Assembly (NCBI GenBank): GCA_002314875.1
Contig: DCHS01000049.1
Coordinates: forward strand, 82,897 to 146,896
Reading direction: 5' to 3'
DNA from: Prevotellaceae bacterium UBA1746
GTDB lineage: Bacteria > Bacteroidota > Bacteroidia > Bacteroidales > Bacteroidaceae
DNA: 64,000 nucleotides
Position numbers and translations under genes: made by a program. Positions 8,516-17,515 of this stretch are shown here, one piece after another (the first letter of the stretch is position 1; every line of letters begins with the position of its first letter). The notes below the pieces were generated by a model that saw only the letters and a list, made by a program, of their open reading frames with translations, had not been told where the DNA came from and searched no databases.

Positions 8516-9178
8516 ATGGCAGTAAGAATAGAACCCTCTTGGGGAGCGGTGCTTGAAAGTGAGTTTCAGCAACCCTACTTCCAGCAACTGACGGAGTTTG
8601 TCCGCCAGGAGTACCGCCAGACTGCCTGCTATCCTCCCGGAAACAAAATTTTTGCCGCTTTTGACCTTTGTCCTTTCAATAAGGTAAAGGTTGTGATTCT
8701 CGGACAGGATCCCTATCATGAACCCGGTCAGGCAGAGGGCCTCTGCTTCTCTGTTGCAGATGGTGTGCAGCAGCCTCCATCGCTGGTCAATATCTTTAAA
8801 GAGATTCACGACGATCTTGGCATCCAAACTCCGCAGAGTGGTAGCCTCCGTCGCTGGGCAGAGCAAGGTGTACTTCTTCTCAATGCTACTTTGACCGTTC
8901 GCGCCCATGCTGCAGGTAGTCACCAGCGTCATGGATGGGAAACCTTCACCGATGCTGTGATCCGTCATTTAGCTAATGACCGTTCTGGTCTCGTCTTCAT
9001 TCTCTGGGGATCTTTCGCTCAAAACAAGTGCGCGTTTATTGATACAACGAAACATCTTGTGTTGAAGTCAGCGCATCCTTCTCCTTTAAGCGCTTATCGT
9101 GGATTCTTTGGCAATCATCATTTTTCTCTTGCCAACGACTATTTGAAGCGTCAGGGGCTGACTCCCATCCAATGGTAA
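8516..9178 (+). CDS. ung: Uracil-DNA glycosylase
   Basis: Family 1 UDG that removes uracil from DNA to start base-excision repair. The water-activating motif GQDPYH is present (Asp65, His68), as is the minor-groove loop HPSPLSAYRGFFG (His187). The 220-residue length is normal. An in-frame ATG at 8480 would give 12 more residues, but it overlaps speA by 35 bases and the extra peptide does not resemble the family; ATG 8516 begins MAVRIEPSWG, 1 base after the speA stop. Last core gene of the topA operon. Confidence 0.95.
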   Translation: MAVRIEPSWGAVLESEFQQPYFQQLTEFVRQEYRQTACYPPGNKIFAAFDLCPFNKVKVVILGQDPYHEPGQAEGLCFSVADGVQQPPSLVNIFKEIHDDLGIQTPQSGSLRRWAEQGVLLLNATLTVRAHAAGSHQRHGWETFTDAVIRHLANDRSGLVFILWGSFAQNKCAFIDTTKHLVLKSAHPSPLSAYRGFFGNHHFSLANDYLKRQGLTPIQW

Positions 9179-9216
9179 TAACAAACACTCACTACAAATA
9201 TCTAATACCTTAACTT

Positions 9217-10368
9217 ATGAGACGCATTTTTACTCTTTTGACCGTTCTTATCTGTGGTCTTGCTGCAAATGCTCAGAGTATTAACATCAATCACTCTGGA
9301 ATTCAGTCATCTTATGATGCTTCCGAAATCCTGGATGTAACTTTTTCTTCTGCTGAGTCAGGTGCACAAGTTAATGTAAACAAGGTGGAATCAGCTGCAA
9401 TGGCCATTGATCCTACCAACATTACCTCAATGACCTTTTCAGAAGGTCCCGCTGATCATGTAAGAAAATATGCTGACGGTGAACCCGCTCAGGTGCTTTT
9501 CTCTTGCCTTGAGGTAAACAATACAAATCCTCTCCAGGTTCAGAACTATCGTTTGAAGAAGGCCAATAAGTACCTTTTTGATGCTGTTATTCTTTTTTCT
9601 TCAAACATCAATTATAGCAAGAAGGAAGATGTGGTTTACATTCATAACAATGAGAATGTACAGCCTATCTTGAATAACTACGAGCACTACATTAAGCCCC
9701 TCCAGGATAAGGGCATCAAGGTTCTTCTCTCTATTCTTGGTAATCATGACGGTTCGGGTTTGGCAAATCTCGGCCCAGAGCGTTCAAAAGCTTTTGCCCA
9801 GACTGTTGCTGACACTTTGAGCAAGTACAACCTCGATGGTGTGTTCTTTGATGATGAGTATTCTGAATACAATAAGAATCTCTACGCTACCTATTCAGGT
9901 TTTGAGAGTGCAGCAAGTTATGAGACAGCCAGCCGTCTGGCTTACGATGTTAAACAGGCTATTGGTGATAAGTGGGTGGTACTTTATAAGTATGGCAACT
10001 ATTATTATGGTAAGCCTGTTGACGGTGTGAACCCAGGAGAATACTTGGATTACGTTTTGAGTAACTATGGTGAGGCCGCAGCTACCAATAAGAATTTTGC
10101 AGGTATAGAATCCTCTCAGGTTGGTGGTTACAGTTATAATTATGGAGGATATAACAGCAAGAGCAATTTGAAGAAGGTTCGTAACGAAAAGCATGGTGCT
10201 TTCCTTGTGTATAATCTTGATCAGGAAAAGTACGATTTTAGCTATAACGGCGTTGATCTGCTTGCTAACATTGGCTACTATCTCTTTGATGACGAGGTAG
10301 AAGTTACGGAAACCCATTACAAGAAGGACTGGACTCCCATTGACGAGCTCAAGGAACCTAACCGCTAA
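9217..10368 (+). CDS. GH18-type endo-beta-N-acetylglucosaminidase, secreted
   Basis: A 383-residue protein with a Sec signal ending near ANAQS (residue 20). The catalytic strand reads LDGVFFDDEYSEY (about 206-218), matching the GH18 endoglycosidase motif with the acid Glu214 and stabilising Asp212. The preceding strand KVLLSILGNHDGSG (168-181) is the other GH18 signature. This resembles endoglycosidases of the EndoF/EndoBT type, which cut the chitobiose core of N-glycans. The first 80 mature residues form a beta-rich domain. The gene sits 38 bases after ung, so it may be read from the topA operon. The exact glycan preference is not visible. Confidence 0.75.
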   Translation: MRRIFTLLTVLICGLAANAQSININHSGIQSSYDASEILDVTFSSAESGAQVNVNKVESAAMAIDPTNITSMTFSEGPADHVRKYADGEPAQVLFSCLEVNNTNPLQVQNYRLKKANKYLFDAVILFSSNINYSKKEDVVYIHNNENVQPILNNYEHYIKPLQDKGIKVLLSILGNHDGSGLANLGPERSKAFAQTVADTLSKYNLDGVFFDDEYSEYNKNLYATYSGFESAASYETASRLAYDVKQAIGDKWVVLYKYGNYYYGKPVDGVNPGEYLDYVLSNYGEAAATNKNFAGIESSQVGGYSYNYGGYNSKSNLKKVRNEKHGAFLVYNLDQEKYDFSYNGVDLLANIGYYLFDDEVEVTETHYKKDWTPIDELKEPNR

Positions 10369-10439
10369 ATTTTCAAACGAGGCCTTCCTTCGTCAGTCCG
10401 CAGTCCATTACTTTTAACAATAATCTTTTAACTTTCAAG

Positions 10440-11057
10440 ATGCTTCCTATTCTTCAGGTAGGCGAAGTCCTGCTGTCTCCCGACATTCTGACTGAGTTTT
10501 TCTGCTGCGATCTTCATGCTTGCGGTGGTCAGTGCTGTATAGAAGGCGAGGCTGGTGCTCCGATTACAATGGAGGAGATAGATAAACTTGAAGATGTTTT
10601 AGGAGAAGTTTGGGATGATTTGTCCCCCAAAGCCCGCAAGGTGATTAATCGCGAAGGTGTTTCTACGATTGATCCGGAAGGAGATTTGGTAACTACCATA
10701 GTAAACGGGAAGGATTGTGTGTTCACCTGTTACGGCGACTTGAAACTTGATGATGGAGTAGTGGAAGGCTGTTGCCTTTGTGCTACAGAGAAGGCCTATC
10801 GTGAAGGAAGGACCAAGTGGCCCAAGCCTATCAGTTGCTATCTCTATCCTATCCGCGAAAAGAAACTGAGTAACGGTACAGTCGCCCTTAACTATCATCG
10901 TTGGAAAGTTTGCCAGGAAGCAGTAAAAAAAGGCAAGGAACTCCACATCCGTGTTTACGAGTTTTTGAAAGACCCGTTAATCATGCGTTTCGGAGCAGAT
11001 TGGTACGCTGAACTCGAGGAACTTGTTTCTGCTTTGAAAGAGCAGGGCTTGCTGTAA
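10440..11057 (+). CDS. DUF3109 cysteine-rich protein
   Basis: A 205-residue cytoplasmic protein of the DUF3109 (YkgJ-related) family, function unknown. It is cysteine-rich: CDLHACGGQCCIEG near 23-36, a Cys in VFTCYGD, GCCLCATEKAY near 117-127, and later Cys residues in PISCYLYPIR and VCQEAV. Such a pattern fits metal or Fe-S binding, but this is inference. The start is the ATG at 10440, 71 bases after the endoglycosidase, with no clear promoter between. A rho-independent terminator follows within 16 bases and ends the long rightward run. Confidence 0.75.
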   Translation: MLPILQVGEVLLSPDILTEFFCCDLHACGGQCCIEGEAGAPITMEEIDKLEDVLGEVWDDLSPKARKVINREGVSTIDPEGDLVTTIVNGKDCVFTCYGDLKLDDGVVEGCCLCATEKAYREGRTKWPKPISCYLYPIREKKLSNGTVALNYHRWKVCQEAVKKGKELHIRVYEFLKDPLIMRFGADWYAELEELVSALKEQGLL

Positions 11058-11072
11058 GGTCCATAAAGCACA

Positions 11073-11107
11073 AAAGCGCAAGAATGAATTGTTCTGCGCT
11101 TTTTTTC
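11073..11107 (+). terminator. Terminator after the DUF3109 gene
   Basis: AAAGCGCA (11073-11080) pairs with TGCGCTTT (11095-11102), with extra pairs inside, followed by a T-run to 11106. Confidence 0.8.
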
Positions 11108-11116
11108 TTGAAAAAA

Positions 11117-11148
11117 TTTGGACATTATCCAAGTAAATTGTACTTTTG
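11117..11148 (+). promoter_or_regulatory. Promoter of tRNA-Gln
   Basis: TTTG at 11117-11120, a 20-base spacer and TACTTTTG at 11141-11148 match the Bacteroidota consensus. Transcription would start about 3 bases before the mature tRNA. Confidence 0.8.
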
Positions 11149-11157
11149 CACCCAAAT

Positions 11158-11228
11158 TGGACCATGGTGTAATGGTAACACTACAGGTTTTGGTTCTGTC
11201 ATTATGGGTTCGAGTCCCGTTGGTCCAA
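11158..11228 (+). tRNA. tRNA-Gln (anticodon TTG)
   Basis: A 71-base cloverleaf. The acceptor stem TGGACCA pairs with TGGTCCA (11221-11227), with discriminator A at 11228. The anticodon loop TTTTGGT carries TTG, reading CAA glutamine codons. The T-loop GGTTCGAGTCC is standard. CCA is not encoded. It has its own promoter and terminator. Confidence 0.95.
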
Positions 11229-11237
11229 CTTAGATTT

Positions 11238-11283
11238 GCGCTGATTGGCTGCGTCGTCGACGCTTCCAATTGGCGCTTTTTCT
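11238..11283 (+). terminator. Terminator after tRNA-Gln
   Basis: A two-part stem: GCGCTGATTGG (11238-11248) with CCAATTGGCGC (11266-11276), and an inner GCGTC/GACGC helix. A T-rich tract follows. Confidence 0.8.
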
Positions 11284-11341
11284 TTCTGACATTGGCTGGA
11301 AGAAAACTTCTTACCATTAACTCTAACTTACAACTTATATT

Positions 11342-12820
11342 GTGGCTTCTCTGAAATCCCTGGCTAAAGATACTGCCATTTACGGCCTTAGCAGCATCGT
11401 CGGTCGTTTTTTGAACTATCTTCTGGTTCCGCTCTATACCGCAAAGATTGCAGCATCGAGCGGTGGATATGGTGTGGTGACTGAGATATATAGTTATACA
11501 GCACTCCTTTTCGTCATCCTTACATTTGGTATGGAGACGAGCCTCTTCCGTTTTATTAACAGGGAAGATGAAAATGATCCTACCCGAGTCTATACCACTG
11601 CACTTATTGCAGTCGGTGCGGTCGGTTTGTTCTTCTTCGCTTCAGTTTGCTTAGGTATTCACCCTATCAGCCAGTGGATGGGCTACGCCGATCATCCCGA
11701 ATATGTATTGATGATGGCGGCCGTTGTTGCGCTTGATGCGTTTCAGGCTATTCCCTTCTGCTATTTGAGATATTTGAAGCGCCCCTTCAAATTTGCAGCT
11801 CTGAAGCTTGGCTTTATCTTTTTGAACATAGGTCTAAACCTGCTATTCTTCCTTGTTTTCCCCGCAATTATTCCAGGCTGGGAAATCAAGGTTGGCTATG
11901 TGTTTTTGCTGAATCTCCTGTGTACGGGATTCATTACCTTCTGCTTTTGGAAGGAGTTGTTCTGCATCCGCTGGCGTATTGACTTCTCCCTTCTGAAGCG
12001 CATGCTATCTTATGGATGGCCTATCCTCGTACTCGGTATTGCCGGCATTTTGAATCAGACTGCAGATAAAATGATTTTCAAGCATGTCATGCCCGGAAAG
12101 GCGGGAGAAGTAGAACTGGGAATCTATGGTGCATGTGTAAAGATTGCAATGATTATGGCGATGATTACACAAGCTTTCCGATATGCTTATGAACCATTCG
12201 TTTTTGCTTCAAAGAAGAGTGGGGAAGATGCCGACAATCGTGAGATGTACGCGGCAGCGATGAAGTATTTCCTCATCTTCACTTTCCTGGCTTTCCTTTG
12301 CGTTGTAGGTTATCTGGATGTTTTGAAGCACATCATAGGTCGTGGCTATTGGCCTGCCCTCCGTGCTGTCCCTATTGTAATGGTGGCAGAGATATTGATG
12401 GGAGTTTATTTCAACCTCTCTTTCTGGTACAAACTCACTGATCGTACAATTTGGGGCGCTTGGTTCTCTGGCGCAGGCTGTCTCGTTCTCATTACGTTGA
12501 ATATCCTCTTTATCCCCCAATTCAGTTATATGGCTTGTGCATGGGCGGGAGTGGCCGGTTATGGAACAGCAACTATGCTCAGCTATTTTGTCGGTCAGCA
12601 TTATTATCCCATTAATTATCCGCTAAAGAGTATCTTTGGCTATACATTCCTGACTGCTGTTATATTTGTAGCAATGACGTTTAACGGGGAATATGTTGCT
12701 AATGTGCCCCTCCGCCTGGCCCTTAACACGTTACTTATCATTTTATTCCTTGTTGTTATCATTCGTCAGGATTTTCCGCTCAAGAATCTACCTGTCGTTG
12801 GAAAATACTTCCGTAAATAA
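11342..12820 (+). CDS. Polysaccharide flippase (Wzx/MVF family)
   Basis: A 492-residue integral membrane protein with about 12-14 hydrophobic segments, starting MASLKSLAKDTAIYGLSS as in Bacteroidales oligosaccharide flippases. These move lipid-linked glycan units across the inner membrane for O-antigen, capsule or related polymers. The start is GTG 11342; no in-frame ATG upstream fits. It lies 58 bases after the tRNA-Gln terminator and I see no consensus promoter in between. The M16 peptidase follows after 12 bases, suggesting an operon. No polymerase or glycosyltransferases adjoin it, so its substrate is not indicated. Confidence 0.85.
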   Translation: MASLKSLAKDTAIYGLSSIVGRFLNYLLVPLYTAKIAASSGGYGVVTEIYSYTALLFVILTFGMETSLFRFINREDENDPTRVYTTALIAVGAVGLFFFASVCLGIHPISQWMGYADHPEYVLMMAAVVALDAFQAIPFCYLRYLKRPFKFAALKLGFIFLNIGLNLLFFLVFPAIIPGWEIKVGYVFLLNLLCTGFITFCFWKELFCIRWRIDFSLLKRMLSYGWPILVLGIAGILNQTADKMIFKHVMPGKAGEVELGIYGACVKIAMIMAMITQAFRYAYEPFVFASKKSGEDADNREMYAAAMKYFLIFTFLAFLCVVGYLDVLKHIIGRGYWPALRAVPIVMVAEILMGVYFNLSFWYKLTDRTIWGAWFSGAGCLVLITLNILFIPQFSYMACAWAGVAGYGTATMLSYFVGQHYYPINYPLKSIFGYTFLTAVIFVAMTFNGEYVANVPLRLALNTLLIILFLVVIIRQDFPLKNLPVVGKYFRK

Positions 12821-12832
12821 TGTCCGTCTCTT

Positions 12833-14101
12833 ATGAAAATTTGTTTTGAAGAAAATAAACTCTCTCAGGAGAACTGGGCAAGTTGCACTTTTGAAAACGG
12901 GCTGCGCGTGGTTTTCGAGCGTTCAGCATCGGAAGTCGTTTACTGCGGATATGTTATTAAGGCTGGAACGCGCAACGAAGAACCTGCTGATTCGGGTATG
13001 GCTCATTTTATTGAGCACATGAGCTTTAAGGGTACAGAGCGTCGTCGCAGTTTCCATATCAACAATGGTTTGGAGCGTGTCGGCGGTGATTTGAATGCTT
13101 TTACAAACAAGCAGGAAACGGTTTATTATGCGACCGTCCTAAAACAGGATTATCCTCGTGCTGTTGATATTCTTACGGACTTGGTTTTCCATAGTGTCTA
13201 TCCTCAAGGCGAAATAGATAAGGAAGTAGAAGTCATCGCAGAAGAAATAGAGAGCTATCTGGATTCTCCAGCTGAACTCATATTTGACGATTTTGAGGCT
13301 ATGGTCTTCAATGGTAGTGCGTTGGGACGTGACATTCTTGGCCGTGCCGAGCGTCTGCGAGAGTATAAGACGGAAGATGCCCGTCGTTTTGTGGACCGTT
13401 GGTATCGTCCTGAAAATGCAGTATTCTATGTTTATGGAAATTTGGAGTGGAAAAAGGTGATTCGTGAAATTGAAAAATGCCTGAAGACATCTATTTCTCG
13501 TCCGGAAATGCCAGTAAAGGATTCTTCTTTGTTGACGGCAGAACCTTCCGCTCCTTCGGTTAAAATCATAGAAAAAGGAACCCATCAGGCCCATGTTGTA
13601 GTCGGTGCTCCAACATTCGGCGGTAATGATCCGCGTCGCTTTGCTCTTGCTCTGCTGAACAATATCATGGGTGGACCGGGAATGAATTCACGCCTGAATA
13701 TGGCTTTACGCGAGCATGCTGGTTTGGTTTATAGCATAGATTCGTATCTGACAACTTACGTAGATACTGGTTGGTGGTGCGTATATTTCGGTTGTGATCT
13801 GGAAGATATTGACCGTTGCTTGCGCATGGTCAAACGTGAACTGCTGCGTATGATTGAGCGCCCAATGACAGAAACCCAACTGACGGCGGCAAAGAAACAA
13901 ATGATTGGCCAGTTCTCCATTGCTGATAATAATTCCGAAAGCTATGCCCATGCGCTTGGAAAATGCTTTGCCCAATATGGCTCTCATCGCTCTACTTCAG
14001 AAATCGTGAAGCATATCCAGCAAGTAACCATTGAAGAAATCCAGAACCTCGCTGCTGAGATTTATGCAGAAGATAAACTCCATACTCTGATTTACCGATG
14101 A
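12833..14101 (+). CDS. M16 family zinc metallopeptidase
   Basis: A 422-residue pitrilysin/processing-peptidase-type protein. The inverted zinc motif HFIEH spans 58-62, with a downstream glutamate ligand in the EEIESYLD segment near 137-144. The second half carries the related but inactive-type domain with GGPGMNSRLNMALRE around 283-297. There is no signal peptide, so a cytoplasmic peptide-degrading role is likely. It overlaps the NUDIX gene by four bases (ATGA at 14098-14101), indicating translational coupling. Confidence 0.9.
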   Translation: MKICFEENKLSQENWASCTFENGLRVVFERSASEVVYCGYVIKAGTRNEEPADSGMAHFIEHMSFKGTERRRSFHINNGLERVGGDLNAFTNKQETVYYATVLKQDYPRAVDILTDLVFHSVYPQGEIDKEVEVIAEEIESYLDSPAELIFDDFEAMVFNGSALGRDILGRAERLREYKTEDARRFVDRWYRPENAVFYVYGNLEWKKVIREIEKCLKTSISRPEMPVKDSSLLTAEPSAPSVKIIEKGTHQAHVVVGAPTFGGNDPRRFALALLNNIMGGPGMNSRLNMALREHAGLVYSIDSYLTTYVDTGWWCVYFGCDLEDIDRCLRMVKRELLRMIERPMTETQLTAAKKQMIGQFSIADNNSESYAHALGKCFAQYGSHRSTSEIVKHIQQVTIEEIQNLAAEIYAEDKLHTLIYR

Positions 14102-14619
14102 ATCACCCTCTTGAGAAATTCAAATTCTGCCCTGCTTGTGGAAGCGCTTCATTTGTGATAAATGATGAGCGCTCAAAACAATGTGAGTATTGCGGTTTCA
14201 CCTATTACTGCAATGCTTCCGCTTCTACAGTGGCTGTAATCATAGACGATGAAAAGCGTCTGCTGGTTGTTCGACGTTCAAAGGAGCCGGCACGCGGAAC
14301 GCTTGATTTGCCCGGAGGATTCGTCGATCCGGGCGAAACCTTGGAAGAAGGATGCATTCGTGAGGTTAAGGAAGAACTTGGAGTTGATGCTTTTGTCCGC
14401 AGTTTCCTCTTTTCGCTTCCCAATCAATATAACTTCAGCAATTTCATTGTTCATACAACAGATGCTTTCTTTGAAGTGGAAATTTCAAGTGTCGAAGAAC
14501 TGCAAGCCGGCGATGATGCTGAAGCATATTTTTGGCTCCCTCTTGATAAAATCAAGCCTGAAGAATTCGGTTTGGATAGCATTCGGAAGGGTATTGAACG
14601 AATTTTAACGAAATATTAG
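14098..14619 (+). CDS. NUDIX hydrolase with N-terminal zinc ribbon
   Basis: A 173-residue protein. The first 40 residues hold a four-cysteine zinc ribbon (CPACG and CEYCG). The Nudix box GGFVDPGETLEEGCIREVKEELG lies near 75-97 with all consensus acidic residues, so Mg-dependent hydrolysis of a nucleoside-diphosphate-linked substrate is expected. The domain order resembles NADH pyrophosphatase-like proteins, but the substrate cannot be assigned. Its ATG overlaps the M16 stop. Confidence 0.88.
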   Translation: MNHPLEKFKFCPACGSASFVINDERSKQCEYCGFTYYCNASASTVAVIIDDEKRLLVVRRSKEPARGTLDLPGGFVDPGETLEEGCIREVKEELGVDAFVRSFLFSLPNQYNFSNFIVHTTDAFFEVEISSVEELQAGDDAEAYFWLPLDKIKPEEFGLDSIRKGIERILTKY

Positions 14620-14652
14620 GATAGAAAGCGCCTCACTTTCAAATCTTTTTAG

Positions 14653-14660
14653 TAATTTTG
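14653..14660 (+). promoter_or_regulatory. -7 element for pnp
   Basis: TAATTTTG at 14653-14660, 47 bases before the pnp ATG. The -33 box is not consensus. Confidence 0.6.
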
Positions 14661-14707
14661 CCACGATAATTACGAACACATTACACTTTTTTAATTATAT
14701 TTTTTCG

Positions 14708-16999
14708 ATGAACGTTATTACAAAGACTGTCTCTCTCCCTGATGGACGCACCATCAGCATTGAGACCGGTAAGCTCGCAAAGCAGGCAGACGGTGCAGTA
14801 ATGCTCCGTTTGAACAACACCATGCTTCTTGCTACCGTTTGCGGTGCCAAAGACGCTGCCCCCGGCACCGATTTCATGCCTCTCCAGTGTGATTACAAGG
14901 AGAAGTATTCTGCTGCTGGCCGCTTCCCTGGCGGTTTTACTAAGCGCGAAGGTCGCGCAGGTGATTATGAAATCCTCACCAGCCGTCTCGTTGACCGTGC
15001 TCTTCGCCCTCTTTTCCCCAGCGACTACCACGCTGAGGTGTATGTAAACATTATCCTCTTCAGCGCTGATGGCGTTGACATGCCTGATGCTCTCGCAGGT
15101 TTCGCTGCTTCTGCAGCTCTCGCTTGCTCTGACATTCCCTTCGAGGCTCCTATCTCTGAAGTTCGTGTTGCTCGCATCAATGGTGAATTTGTAATTGATC
15201 CTACTTTCGAACAGCTCGAAGAGGCCGACATGGACCTCATGGTTGCTGCTACCGAAGATAATATCATGATGGTGGAAGGTGAGATGAAGGAAGTCCCCGA
15301 ATCTGCTCTTCTCGCTGCCCTCAAGGCTGCTCACGAAGCCATCAAGCCTATGTGCCGTCTCCAGATCGAACTCGCAAAGGAACTCGGTACGGATGTTAAG
15401 CGCGAATACTGCCACGAAGTAAACGACGAAGATCTTCGTGTTGCTGTTAAGGAAGCTTGCTATCAGCCTGCTTATGATATCACCAAGCAGGGTCTCGAGA
15501 AGCACGCTCGTTTCGATGCTTTCGAAGCTATCCGCGAAAACTTCAAGGAGCAGTATGCTGCAGCTCATGCAGAACTCACTCCCGAAGAACTCGAAGAGAA
15601 GAATGCTCTCATCGACAAGTACTATCACGATGTGGAAAAAGATGCAATGCGTCGCTGCATCCTTGATGAAGGTATCCGTCTCGATGGTCGTCAGACTACT
15701 GATATCCGTCCTATCTGGTGCGAAGCTGGTCCTCTCCCCATGCCTCATGGTAGCGCCATCTTTACCCGTGGTGAAACCCAGAGCCTCTCTACCACTACCC
15801 TTGGTACCAAGCTCGATGAGAAGATGATCGATGATGTTCTTGATAAGAGCTATCAGAAGTTCCTCCTTCACTACAACTTCCCTCCCTTCTCTACTGGTGA
15901 GGCTAAGGCACAGCGTGGTGTAGGTCGTCGTGAAATCGGTCACGGTCACCTTGCGTGGCGTGGTCTCAAGGGTCAGATTCCTGCAGACTTCCCCTACACT
16001 GTACGTGTTGTAAGTGATATTCTTGAATCAAACGGTTCTTCTTCTATGGCAACCGTTTGTGCTGGCTGTCTTTCTTTGATGGATGCTGGTGTACCTCTTA
16101 CTAATCCCGTCAGCGGTATCGCAATGGGTCTTATCAAGAACCCCGGCGAAGACAAGTATGCTGTTCTTTCTGATATTCTCGGTGATGAAGACCACCTCGG
16201 TGATATGGACTTCAAGACCACTGGTACTGTAAACGGTTTGACCGCTACCCAGATGGATATCAAGTGCGATGGTCTTTCTTACGAAATTCTCGAAAAGGCT
16301 CTCATGCAGGCAAAGGCTGGTCGTGAGCACATTCTCGGTGAAATGATGAAGACCCTCGATCATCCCCGTGAAGATTTCAAGCCTCAGGTTCCCCGTATCG
16401 TTGCCTTCGAAATTCCCAAGGAATTCATCGGCGCCGTTATTGGCCCGGGCGGAAAGATTATCCAGGGTATGCAGGAAGAAACCGGTGCAACTATCACTAT
16501 CGAAGAAGAAGACGGTGTTGGCAAGATCCAGGTATCTGCTCCCAACAAGGATAGCATCGATGCTGCTGTAGCTAAGATTCGTGCTATTGTAGCTATTCCA
16601 GAAGTTGGTGAAGTTTACGACGCTAAGGTTGTAAGCATTATGCCTTACGGCTGTTTCGTAGAATTCATGCCCTCAAAGGAAGGTCTTCTCCATATCTCAG
16701 AAATCGCTTGGAAGCGTCTCGAGACCGTAGAAGAAGCAGGTATCAAGGAAGGTGACCACATTCAGGTTAAGCTTCTTGAAATTGATGAGAAGACCGGCAA
16801 GTTCCGTCTTTCTCATAAGGTTCTTGAAGAAAAGCCCGAAGGTTGGGAAGAGCGTCCCGCTCGCCGTCCCCGCCGTGAAGGCGATGGTGAACGTCGTCCC
16901 CGTCGCGAAGGTGATGGTGAACGCCGTCCCCGCCGCGAGGATCGTCCCCGCCGTGAAGAGCGTCCCGCTGCAGAAGGCGAAGCTCCCGCTCAGGACTAA
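14708..16999 (+). CDS. pnp: Polyribonucleotide nucleotidyltransferase (PNPase)
   Basis: A 3'-5' phosphorolytic exoribonuclease central to mRNA decay; trimer. In order: first RNase PH domain (about 1-140), helical linker, second RNase PH domain (about 320-540) with FSTGEAKAQRGVGRREIGHG, a KH domain with GxxG as GPGG at about 578-581, an S1 domain (about 635-705), and an acidic/basic tail. The tail has tandem decapeptides of the RRPRREGDGE type. 763 residues. Codon bias is strong. It is followed by a strong terminator, so it is monocistronic. Confidence 0.97.
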   Translation: MNVITKTVSLPDGRTISIETGKLAKQADGAVMLRLNNTMLLATVCGAKDAAPGTDFMPLQCDYKEKYSAAGRFPGGFTKREGRAGDYEILTSRLVDRALRPLFPSDYHAEVYVNIILFSADGVDMPDALAGFAASAALACSDIPFEAPISEVRVARINGEFVIDPTFEQLEEADMDLMVAATEDNIMMVEGEMKEVPESALLAALKAAHEAIKPMCRLQIELAKELGTDVKREYCHEVNDEDLRVAVKEACYQPAYDITKQGLEKHARFDAFEAIRENFKEQYAAAHAELTPEELEEKNALIDKYYHDVEKDAMRRCILDEGIRLDGRQTTDIRPIWCEAGPLPMPHGSAIFTRGETQSLSTTTLGTKLDEKMIDDVLDKSYQKFLLHYNFPPFSTGEAKAQRGVGRREIGHGHLAWRGLKGQIPADFPYTVRVVSDILESNGSSSMATVCAGCLSLMDAGVPLTNPVSGIAMGLIKNPGEDKYAVLSDILGDEDHLGDMDFKTTGTVNGLTATQMDIKCDGLSYEILEKALMQAKAGREHILGEMMKTLDHPREDFKPQVPRIVAFEIPKEFIGAVIGPGGKIIQGMQEETGATITIEEEDGVGKIQVSAPNKDSIDAAVAKIRAIVAIPEVGEVYDAKVVSIMPYGCFVEFMPSKEGLLHISEIAWKRLETVEEAGIKEGDHIQVKLLEIDEKTGKFRLSHKVLEEKPEGWEERPARRPRREGDGERRPRREGDGERRPRREDRPRREERPAAEGEAPAQD
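16862..16939 (+). repeat. 30-base in-frame tandem repeat in pnp
   Basis: Two full copies (16862-16891, 16892-16921) and a partial third encode RRPRREGDGE units at the PNPase C-terminus. Codons differ between copies at third positions, so the peptide is conserved better than the DNA. Confidence 0.85.
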
Positions 17000-17017
17000 T
17001 TTAGCAAACACTCTATA

Positions 17018-17056
17018 AAATAGGCTGGTGCCCGGTTTCGGGTGCCAGCCTATTTT
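17018..17056 (+). terminator. pnp terminator
   Basis: A GC-rich stem, AAATAGGCTGG..GCCCG with CGGG..GCCAGCCTATTT, followed by T-rich sequence. Confidence 0.88.
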
Positions 17057-17208
17057 TCTTTTTGCCCCAACAAATTCTACAGATCAGCTTCTTATTAATA
17101 ATATTATAGGAGTAGCGGGTAAAGCTAGCCGAAATCCGCCCTCCTGATAGCAAAATCGCCGTTATTTTCAATTATTTCGAAGAAATTGCAAAATAATTGC
17201 GATTTTTT
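17057..17208 (+). other. Intergenic stretch with a GC-rich hairpin
   Basis: Between the pnp terminator and the next promoter. AGGAG (17108-17112) and GCGG (17115-17118) pair with CCGC (17136-17139) and CTCCT (17141-17145). No U-run and no gene seen; function unknown. Confidence 0.35.
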
Positions 17209-17239
17209 TTTGTCTACTCGCGAGGAATACCTATCTTTG
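17209..17239 (+). promoter_or_regulatory. Promoter of the HU-like/winged-helix gene
   Basis: TTTG at 17209-17212, a 19-base spacer and TATCTTTG at 17232-17239. The predicted start near 17246 leaves a leader of about 270 bases. Confidence 0.75.
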
Positions 17240-17253
17240 CACCAGAAATAAGT

Positions 17254-17383
17254 CGTCTCACGGCTATGGCCTGTTATTTTCGCGTCTATAGTTTTACTTT
17301 CTCATAAATATGAATCGGATGTGGTACAGTCGTGATGATTATTACACATATCTGTGATTTTGTTATGTCATAGCTGTGAGACG
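17254..17383 (+). promoter_or_regulatory. Long-range helix in the leader of the HU-like gene
   Basis: CGTCTCACGGCTATGGC (17254-17270) can pair with GTCATAGCTGTGAGACG (17367-17383): 17 pairs, two of them wobbles, enclosing 96 bases. The helix begins about 8 bases after the predicted transcription start and ends about 130 bases before the ATG. A structured regulatory leader, or a processed small RNA, are both possible. Confidence 0.5.
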
Positions 17384-17515
17384 TTTGTTTCTCTTAGGTG
17401 ATTTTTGTGGCACATAAGTGTAAGACAAGAACTACCTCCGTGCGAATTATTTCGCTCCTAGACACGAGTGCAACTTTCTCCCTATATATAAAATCCTATA
17501 ACCCTGCTGTAAACA

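Noticed and set aside
14681..15949. A 422-codon minus-strand frame inside pnp
   Set aside because: Antisense shadow of biased coding sequence; pnp is unequivocal on the plus strand.
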